Source: an uncultured Pseudomonadota bacterium | GTDB taxonomy: Bacteria; Pseudomonadota; Gammaproteobacteria; Burkholderiales; Eutrophovitaceae | Assembly: GCA_937983055.1 (NCBI GenBank) | Contig: CALJLA010000216.1 | Span: 1 to 10,659, forward strand | Length of the DNA stretch: 10,659 bases | Direction of reading: 5' to 3' | Shown: positions 6,177 through 10,659 of the stretch, in pieces | Layout of the letters: each line of letters starts with the position of its first letter | Position numbering within the stretch: the stretch's first letter is position 1 | Position numbers and translations under genes: made by a program | Notes under the pieces: model-generated | Told to the model about the DNA's origin: nothing | The model's database searches: none | Seen by the model: the letters and a program-made list of their open reading frames with translations, nothing else

Positions 6177-7019
6177 ATGAGACTTACCCGGCAGCAGATC
6201 GAGCAGTTCGACCGCGACGGCTATCTGTTCTTCCCGTCGCTGTTTACCCAGCGGGAAATCGATGTGCTGAACGCCGAGGTGCCGCGGCTCTACGCCCAAC
6301 ACCGGCCGGAGAACGTGCGCGAGAAGGGCAGCGACGCGGTGCGCACCAATTTCGCCGCCCACATGTACAGCGCGCCGTTTGCGCGCCTGGCCCGCCACCC
6401 GCGCATGGTGCAGCCGGTGACGGATCTGTTCGGCGAGGCGGTCTACATGCACCAGTTCAAAATCAACGGCAAGATGGCGTTCGATGGCGATGTCTGGCAG
6501 TGGCACCAGGACTACGGTACCTGGAAGAACGACGACCACATGCCGGAGGCACGGGCAATGAACGTGGCGATCTTTCTTGACGAGGTCAACGAGTTCAACG
6601 GCCCGCTGATGTTCATCCCCGGCAGCCACAAACTCGGCGTGGTCGAGGCCGGCCACGACGTGACGACCACCAGCTATCCGCTGTGGACGATCGATAACGA
6701 CACCATCCGAAAACTGGTCGAGCGCGGCGGAATCGTGGCGCCGAAAGGTCCGCCGGGATCGATGATCATGTTCCATTCCTGCCTGGTGCATGCATCGAGC
6801 TCGAACTTGTCGCCCTGGAATCGCGTCAACGTGTACCTGAGCCTGTGCGCGGTGTCGAACCACATCCGCCGCTTCAAGCGCCCGGAGTACATCGCGCATC
6901 GCGATTTCACGCCGATCGACTGCCTGCCCGACGATTGCCTGCTGCGCGACTATCCGGTCGCACTGCCGTGGAAGGACGGCACGCCGGCCGAAGCGCTCAA
7001 GACCGAAATCGCAGCCTGA
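6177..7019 (+). CDS. EctD-like Fe(II)/2-oxoglutarate dioxygenase (phytanoyl-CoA dioxygenase family)
   Basis: This 280-residue cytoplasmic enzyme is expected to hydroxylate a small molecule using O2, Fe(II) and 2-oxoglutarate. The iron triad appears intact: H110-x-D112 in WQWHQDYGTW and H205 in the distal strand. R216, eleven residues after H205 (HASSSNLSPWNR), is the expected 2-oxoglutarate anchor. The stretch around residues 107-152, including NEFNGPLMFIPGSHK, closely parallels ectoine hydroxylase EctD. The EctD signature following the HxD motif is altered, however: I recall FETWHxEDGMP there, and this protein has YGTWKNDDHMP, so ectoine is probably not the substrate. No ectoine biosynthesis gene is present. 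It sits 36 bp after the GntR gene and 9 bp before the SAF oxidoreductase, consistent with one operon. Family confidence is high; substrate is unknown. Confidence 0.92.
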   Translation: MRLTRQQIEQFDRDGYLFFPSLFTQREIDVLNAEVPRLYAQHRPENVREKGSDAVRTNFAAHMYSAPFARLARHPRMVQPVTDLFGEAVYMHQFKINGKMAFDGDVWQWHQDYGTWKNDDHMPEARAMNVAIFLDEVNEFNGPLMFIPGSHKLGVVEAGHDVTTTSYPLWTIDNDTIRKLVERGGIVAPKGPPGSMIMFHSCLVHASSSNLSPWNRVNVYLSLCAVSNHIRRFKRPEYIAHRDFTPIDCLPDDCLLRDYPVALPWKDGTPAEALKTEIAA

Positions 7020-7028
7020 GGCCCGGCC

Positions 7029-8384
7029 ATGAATCTGTACGCCAAACTCGAACAGCGGGCGGCGGCCGGCAAGCCGCTGCGCATCGGCCTGATCGGCGCC
7101 GGGAAGTTCGGCGCCATGTACCTGGCCCAGGTGCCGAAGACGCCCGGGGTGCATCTCGTCGGCATTGCCGACCTGTCGCCGCAGAACGCGAAGCTCAACC
7201 TGTCCCGTGTCGGCTGGGCCACGGAACGCTACGCGGCGCCCTCGCTGGACGCGGCGCTCAAGTCGGGCGCCACCCATGTCGGCGAAGACTGGCGCGCGCT
7301 GGTGTCGCACCCCGCGATCGACATCGTGGTAGAGGCCACCGGCCATCCGCTCGCCGCGGTCGAGCATGCGCTGGCTGCCTTTGAGCAGCGCAAGCATGTG
7401 GTGATGGTCACGGTCGAGGCCGACGCATTTTGCGGCCCGCTGCTCGCGCGGCGTGCCCGGGCCGCGGGCGTTGTTTACAGCCTGGCCTATGGCGACCAGC
7501 CCGCACTGATCTGTGATCTGGTGGACTGGGCGCGGGCCGCCGGCTTCCCGGTAGTGGCGGCCGGCCGCGGCCACAAATGGCTGCCGCATTTCGCCCAGTC
7601 GACGCCGGAGACGGTGTGGGGCTACTACGGCCTGACGCCGGAACAGGCGCAGGCCGGCGGGCTCAATCCGAAGATGTTCCACTCCTTCCTCGACGGGTCG
7701 AAACCGGCGATCGAGAGCACGGCGGTGTGCAACGCCACCGGGCTTACGCCCGCGCCGTGGGGGCTCGCCTACCCGCCGGCCAGCATCGACGACATTCCCA
7801 ACGCCATGCGCCCGAAAGCCGAAGGCGGCGTGCTGCATCACAAGGGCCAGGTGGAAGTGGTGTCCTCGCTGCACACCGATGGCACGCCGATCGGCTACGA
7901 CATTCGCTTCGGCGTGTTCGTCGTGTTCGAGGGCGACACCGACTATATCCGGCGCTGCTTCTCGGAGTACGGCGTCAGAACCGACTCGACCGGCCGCTAT
8001 GCCTGCCTATACAAGCGCTGGCACCTGATCGGGCTGGAGGTGGGCATTTCGGTGGCCTCGGTCGGCGTGCGCAACGAATCGACCGGCTGCCCGACCGGCT
8101 TTCGCGCCGACGTGGTCGCCACTGCGAAGCGCGACCTCAAGGCGGGAGAGTTGCTCGACGGCGAAGGCGGCTACACCGTGGTCGGCCGGCTGATGACGGC
8201 CGAAGAGTCGCTGCGCGTCGGCGCGCTGCCGCTGGGCCTTGCGCACGGCTGGAAGCTCACCGCGCCGGTCGCGGCGGGCCAGCCGGTGCGCTGGCGCGAC
8301 GTCGCGGTGGACGAATCGAATTCCGCGGTGCGCATCCGTCGCGAAATGGAGTCGGCCTATACCGACAAGGCGGCCGCGGCCTGA
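7029..8384 (+). CDS. Homoserine-dehydrogenase-like NAD(P)-binding oxidoreductase with C-terminal SAF domain
   Basis: This 451-residue protein has an N-terminal Rossmann fold with the dinucleotide-binding motif GLIGAGKFG (G23, G25, G28), followed by VVEATG at about 100-105 as in homoserine dehydrogenase-like and Gfo/Idh-like enzymes. The central region (about 140-345) is the presumed catalytic domain. A SAF-type domain covers about residues 360-430, with ATAKRDLKAGELLDGEGGY and a second AAGQPV strand. This architecture matches the predicted homoserine dehydrogenases with SAF domain (COG4091-like), a group frequently mis-annotated as flagellar FlgA because of the SAF fold. It follows the dioxygenase stop by 9 bp with only a weak GAGG-like ribosome binding site, suggesting translational coupling. 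The context suggests it acts on the same substrate or product as the dioxygenase; no lysine or threonine biosynthesis gene is nearby to support a true homoserine role. Confidence 0.88.
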   Translation: MNLYAKLEQRAAAGKPLRIGLIGAGKFGAMYLAQVPKTPGVHLVGIADLSPQNAKLNLSRVGWATERYAAPSLDAALKSGATHVGEDWRALVSHPAIDIVVEATGHPLAAVEHALAAFEQRKHVVMVTVEADAFCGPLLARRARAAGVVYSLAYGDQPALICDLVDWARAAGFPVVAAGRGHKWLPHFAQSTPETVWGYYGLTPEQAQAGGLNPKMFHSFLDGSKPAIESTAVCNATGLTPAPWGLAYPPASIDDIPNAMRPKAEGGVLHHKGQVEVVSSLHTDGTPIGYDIRFGVFVVFEGDTDYIRRCFSEYGVRTDSTGRYACLYKRWHLIGLEVGISVASVGVRNESTGCPTGFRADVVATAKRDLKAGELLDGEGGYTVVGRLMTAEESLRVGALPLGLAHGWKLTAPVAAGQPVRWRDVAVDESNSAVRIRREMESAYTDKAAAA

Positions 8385-8407
8385 GCCTGGGCGGCGCCTG
8401 CTCAGGC
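8379..8407. terminator. Convergent-gene hairpin containing both stop codons
   Basis: GCCTGAGC (8379-8386) and GCTCAGGC (8400-8407) are a perfect eight-base inverted repeat with a 13-base GC-rich loop. The TGA ending the SAF oxidoreductase is in the left arm, and the TGA ending the minus-strand AhpD-like gene is in the right arm. A hairpin would form in both transcripts. There is no T-tract, so termination efficiency is uncertain. Confidence 0.45.
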
Positions 8408-9016
8408 GCGGCGCTGCGGTGCCCGCGCGTCGCCGGCGGCAGACGCCGGCGGCAGGCGGCAGAATCCCTGCGCGGGCACATCGAGCGCGCTGTTGAACTT
8501 GCTCGACAGGTTCTGGAAAGCGATGAGCGCGGTCAGTTCAACAATCGCATCTTCGCTGAAATGGCGCTTCAACTGCGCCATCAGCGCGTCGTCCACCCGG
8601 CGGCCGGTGATGGTCATCGCCTCGGCGAATTCCAGCGCGGCGCGCTCGGCGGCATCGTACACGCTGCTTTCGCGCCAGTTTTCCAGCGCGTCGACTTTGT
8701 CCATCGATCCGGTGCGGCGCGCGAGCGTGAGCGAGTTGAGATCGACGCAGAACCGGCACCAGTTGATCTGCGAGATGCGCACGGTGACCAGCGAGCGCAG
8801 TGCCGGGCTGAGCGGTGAGCGCCTGCGGTCGAGCGCGCCGTAGAGCAGCGCGACCGCCATGAACACCCACGGCGAGCGTCCCCACAGCAGGCCTGGCTTG
8901 AGCACCTGCCCATACTTCCTGCGCTGGCGCCAGAAGAACGGCCTGACGTACCAGGGATAGGCGGACAGCGGTTTCTCGGCGATATGCATGGCAGCCCCAG
9001 TGTCGAAGATGGCCAT
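8402..9016 (-). CDS. Carboxymuconolactone decarboxylase/AhpD-like protein
   Basis: This 204-residue protein carries the CMD/AhpD core: a helix ending INWCRFCVDLNSL, with redox-type cysteines C87 and C90, and downstream helices rich in Glu and Ala that include ERAALEFAEAMT and VELTALIAFQNLSSKFNSAL. AhpD itself uses CxxCxxxH as a peroxidase cofactor and proton relay; here the position of the His is Asn94. I recall the CxxCxxxN form from other CMD-family proteins, so it need not mean inactivity, but it argues against a straight AhpD assignment. The N-terminal 60 residues form an extension with aromatic residues (PWYVRPFFW) and a weakly hydrophobic patch. The start at 9016 has AGGG upstream; Met10 is an alternative. 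The gene converges with the SAF oxidoreductase and diverges from the nitronate monooxygenase gene. Confidence 0.85.
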   Translation of the reverse strand: MAIFDTGAAMHIAEKPLSAYPWYVRPFFWRQRRKYGQVLKPGLLWGRSPWVFMAVALLYGALDRRRSPLSPALRSLVTVRISQINWCRFCVDLNSLTLARRTGSMDKVDALENWRESSVYDAAERAALEFAEAMTITGRRVDDALMAQLKRHFSEDAIVELTALIAFQNLSSKFNSALDVPAQGFCRLPPASAAGDARAPQRRA

Positions 9017-9137
9017 GCCACACCCTAGCGCCGGCGGCCGCGCGCACCTTGCGATGGATCAAACGGCGCGGCTTCCCGCTTGACGCCGATGCTTCGCGCC
9101 GGCAAGTTACGCCGCTCGAAGCCATCGAGGAGGCACC

Positions 9138-10124
9138 GTGTCCCTGGTCCAGCAACTGAAGAACAACATGACCCTGCCGGTGATCGGCGCGCCGATGTTC
9201 ATCGTCGGCAACCCCGACCTGGTCGTTGCCCAGTGCACCAGCGGGGTGGTGGGCTCGTTTCCCGCGCTCAATGCGCGGCCAGCCGAGCAGCTCGACGATT
9301 GGCTGACCCGCATCGAGCAGGCGCTCGACGCCTACAAGCAATCCCACCCGTCGGCGAAGGTGGCGCCCTACGCGGTGAACCAGATCATCCACCAGTCCAA
9401 TGACCGGCTGGACCACGACCTGGACGTGTGCATGCGCCACCAGGTGCCGATCATCATCACCAGCCTGCGCGCGCCGGACGACGTGGTGAGGCGGGTGCAT
9501 GCTTACGGCGGCGCGGTATTCCACGATGTCATTTCCATCCGCCACGCGGAAAAGGCGCTCGCCGCGGGGGTCGACGGGCTGATCCTGGTGTGCGCCGGCG
9601 CCGGCGGACATGCCGGAACGCTGAGCCCGTTTGCGCTGGTGCGCGAGGTGCGGCGTTTCTTCGACGGGCCGCTGATCCTTTCGGGCGCGATCACCGACGG
9701 CGCCGGCATCCTGGCGGCCGAGGCGATCGGTGCCGATTTTGCCTACATGGGCACGCGCTTCATCGCCTGCCGCGAGGCCAATGCCGTGCCCGAGTACAAA
9801 CAGATGATTGTCGACAGCGCGGCGGCCGACATCGTCTACACGCCGTACTTCAGCGGCGTGCATGGCAACTATCTCAAGAAGAGCGTCGCCGCCACCGGCC
9901 TCGACCCCGACAACCTGCCGGAAGCGGACAAGACCAAGATGGATTTCGGCTCGAACCGCGAGCGCCCAAAGGCCTGGAAGACGATCTGGGGCGCCGGCCA
10001 GGGCGTCGGCAACATCGACGATGTGCCGTCCGCCGCGGACCTGATCGCGCGCCTGCGGCGCGAATACCGGGCCGCGCGTGAGCGGCTCGGCCTCGACTTT
10101 GCGCAGGCGGCCGCTTTTGGCTGA
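9138..10124 (+). CDS. Nitronate monooxygenase-family FMN enzyme
   Basis: This 328-residue protein is a TIM-barrel flavoprotein of the nitronate monooxygenase (2-nitropropane dioxygenase) family, which oxidises alkyl nitronates with FMN and O2. Visible features in order: the N-terminal LPVIGAPMF (13-21) after the first strand; CAGAGGHAGTLSPF (152-165) with the family's catalytic-type His158; the flavin phosphate-binding segment SGAITDGAGI (182-191); GADFAYMGTRF (198-208); and WGAGQGVGNID near the C-terminus. Length fits the family. The start is a GTG at 9138 with GAGGAGG at 9127-9133; there is no better ATG at a sensible distance, the next Met being residue 11. Some family members act on other substrates or serve as enoyl reductases, so the exact reaction is not certain. 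It is divergent from the AhpD-like gene across 121 bp, and converges with the YciI-like gene. Confidence 0.92.
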   Translation: MSLVQQLKNNMTLPVIGAPMFIVGNPDLVVAQCTSGVVGSFPALNARPAEQLDDWLTRIEQALDAYKQSHPSAKVAPYAVNQIIHQSNDRLDHDLDVCMRHQVPIIITSLRAPDDVVRRVHAYGGAVFHDVISIRHAEKALAAGVDGLILVCAGAGGHAGTLSPFALVREVRRFFDGPLILSGAITDGAGILAAEAIGADFAYMGTRFIACREANAVPEYKQMIVDSAAADIVYTPYFSGVHGNYLKKSVAATGLDPDNLPEADKTKMDFGSNRERPKAWKTIWGAGQGVGNIDDVPSAADLIARLRREYRAARERLGLDFAQAAAFG

Positions 10125-10148
10125 GCGCCGGCTGCGCGCCCGCGCTTT
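10124..10148. terminator. Possible hairpin between convergent genes
   Basis: AGCGC (10124-10128) pairs with GCGCT (10142-10146), and inside it GGC (10130-10132) pairs with GCC (10138-10140) around one C-C mismatch, with loop TGCGC. Three T residues follow on the plus strand (10146-10148, the first within the stem). It fills the 23-bp gap between the convergent stops of the nitronate monooxygenase and YciI-like genes and may end both transcripts weakly. Confidence 0.35.
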
Positions 10149-10444
10149 CAGATCAGCTTCTGGCCGTTGAAGAAGGCCTTGCGCCAGCGGGTCACGGTGA
10201 CCTTTTCGAACAGCCCGGCCTTGATGAAGGGATCGTCGGCGATGAAGCGTTCGGCCTCGCCCCGGTCCTCGGTGTCCACGATCAGCACGCCGCCGTGCCC
10301 GCCGCTGCCATCGTCGTCGATCAGGGCTCCCGCCGCCATCAGCAGCTTCTGATGCCTCGTGAGGTACTCGAGGTGCGCTGGCCGATGGTCGGCGCGAATC
10401 CTGGCGCTACCCGGCTTGTCGACGGTCTGAATCACGTAGGGCAT
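10148..10444 (-). CDS. YciI-like small protein
   Basis: This 98-residue soluble protein shows the YciI pattern: an N-terminal strand MPYVIQTVDKPG, the helix-forming HRPAHLEYL with conserved-type His24, the central GGVLIVD strand, and FIADDPFIKAGLFEKV with Asp70 and Asp71 before the last strand. YciI-family proteins have a ferredoxin-like fold and are related to muconolactone isomerase-like domains; a firm activity is not established. The frame is open upstream to 10579, but GGAGG lies about eight bases before the ATG at 10444, the encoded sequence begins exactly where the family does, and the extra residues upstream are low-complexity and overlap the start of ettA. It is divergent from ettA, a neighbourhood that gives no direct clue to function. 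Confidence 0.88.
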   Translation of the reverse strand: MPYVIQTVDKPGSARIRADHRPAHLEYLTRHQKLLMAAGALIDDDGSGGHGGVLIVDTEDRGEAERFIADDPFIKAGLFEKVTVTRWRKAFFNGQKLI

Positions 10445-10460
10445 GCGTTTATCCTCCGGT

Positions 10461-10490
10461 TTGGTTGTTCTGGGGGTTAGCAATGATAAT
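10461..10490 (+). promoter_or_regulatory. Candidate promoter for ettA
   Basis: In the 133-bp divergent gap 10445-10577, GATAAT (10485-10490) matches 5 of 6 bases of a -10, with TTGGTT (10461-10466) as a weak -35 at 18 bp. On the opposite strand TATCAT, overlapping the same site, could act as a -10 for the YciI-like gene. A single GATAAT is not enough to call a Fur box. Confidence 0.3.
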
Positions 10491-10577
10491 GTCGCCCGCG
10501 CCGCGCTGCGAGGGGCTGCCCGTGCAGCAGGAAGCGCCTGTCGTCTACTTTTCCCTGGAATACATCCGTTACACGCC

Positions 10578-10659
10578 ATGGCCCAGTACGTTTACACCAT
10601 GATGCGCGTCGGCAAGGACGTGCCGCTGAAGCGCGACATCCTGAGAGACATTTCGATGT
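10578..10659 (+). CDS. ettA: 5' end of ettA, ABC-F translational throttle protein
   Basis: The last 82 bases encode MAQYVYTMMRVGKDVPLKRD followed by ILRDISM before the window ends. This matches the highly conserved beginning of EttA (E. coli form MAQFVYTMHRVGK), an ABC-F ATPase that binds the ribosomal E site and gates entry into elongation according to the ATP/ADP ratio. Only the first 27 codons are present, so neither ATPase domain can be checked. The ATG at 10578 is chosen by this similarity, as no clear Shine-Dalgarno sequence is visible within 15 bases upstream. Confidence 0.85.
   Translation, partial: MAQYVYTMMRVGKDVPLKRDILRDISM

Noticed and set aside
6144..7874. Long open frame antisense to the dioxygenase and SAF oxidoreductase genes (576 codons)
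   Set aside because: It crosses two well-supported genes, has no domain-like sequence, and shows the Arg/His-rich composition of a GC-driven shadow.
8538..9863. Antisense frame over the AhpD-like and nitronate monooxygenase genes (441 codons), and the plus-strand frame 7577-8818
   Set aside because: Both overlap recognisable families in other frames and have shadow-like composition.
10480..10493. Fur box in the YciI/ettA divergent gap
   Set aside because: Only one GATAAT hexamer is present; the repeated hexamers needed for a Fur site are missing.
10445..10579. N-terminal extension of the YciI-like protein
   Set aside because: A good GGAGG site and family alignment put the start at 10444, and the extension overlaps the divergent ettA start.

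Overview
The window is a GC-rich chromosomal segment from a proteobacterium, most likely gammaproteobacterial. The support is dense coding on both strands, high-GC codon use, a PAS/GGDEF/EAL signalling protein, an FCD-type GntR regulator, and the first codons of an ABC-F gene closely resembling ettA. No rRNA, tRNA, insertion sequence, phage gene or CRISPR array is visible, and the taxonomic call is only a guess from gene content.

Layout. (1) Positions 1-937, minus strand: the first 58 codons of an unidentified membrane-anchored protein, and upstream of it a six-span membrane protein. (2) 1209-4031, plus strand: a 940-residue membrane-bound c-di-GMP protein with two PAS domains and intact GGDEF and EAL catalytic residues, preceded by an AT-rich promoter candidate. 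(3) 4032-4438: a 407-bp gap rich in inverted repeats. (4) 4439-5296: a heme-oxygenase-fold diiron oxidase-like protein (TenA/PqqC/UndA/CADD superfamily) with an arginine-rich tail, closed by a strong intrinsic terminator. (5) 5472-8384: a three-gene plus-strand cassette of a GntR/FCD regulator with a TGTATACA operator over its own promoter, an EctD-like Fe(II)/2-oxoglutarate dioxygenase, and a homoserine-dehydrogenase-like oxidoreductase with a C-terminal SAF domain. (6) 8402-9016, minus strand: a carboxymuconolactone-decarboxylase/AhpD-like protein, divergent from (7) 9138-10124, a nitronate monooxygenase-family flavoprotein. (8) 10148-10444, minus strand: a YciI-like protein, divergent from (9) the 5' end of ettA at 10578, cut by the window edge.

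How the genes fit together. The clearest functional unit is the GntR-dioxygenase-SAF oxidoreductase cassette. Its short spacings and single upstream operator suggest an inducible catabolic or modification pathway in which a small molecule is hydroxylated and then handled by an NAD(P)-dependent enzyme; the substrate cannot be read from sequence. The neighbouring AhpD-like and nitronate monooxygenase genes are also redox or catabolic genes, but they have their own transcription units and any link is inference. The diiron oxidase-like gene is separated from the cassette by a terminator. The window's two main candidates for something undescribed are this oxidase-like gene, with its structured leader and basic tail, and the dioxygenase/SAF-oxidoreductase pair.
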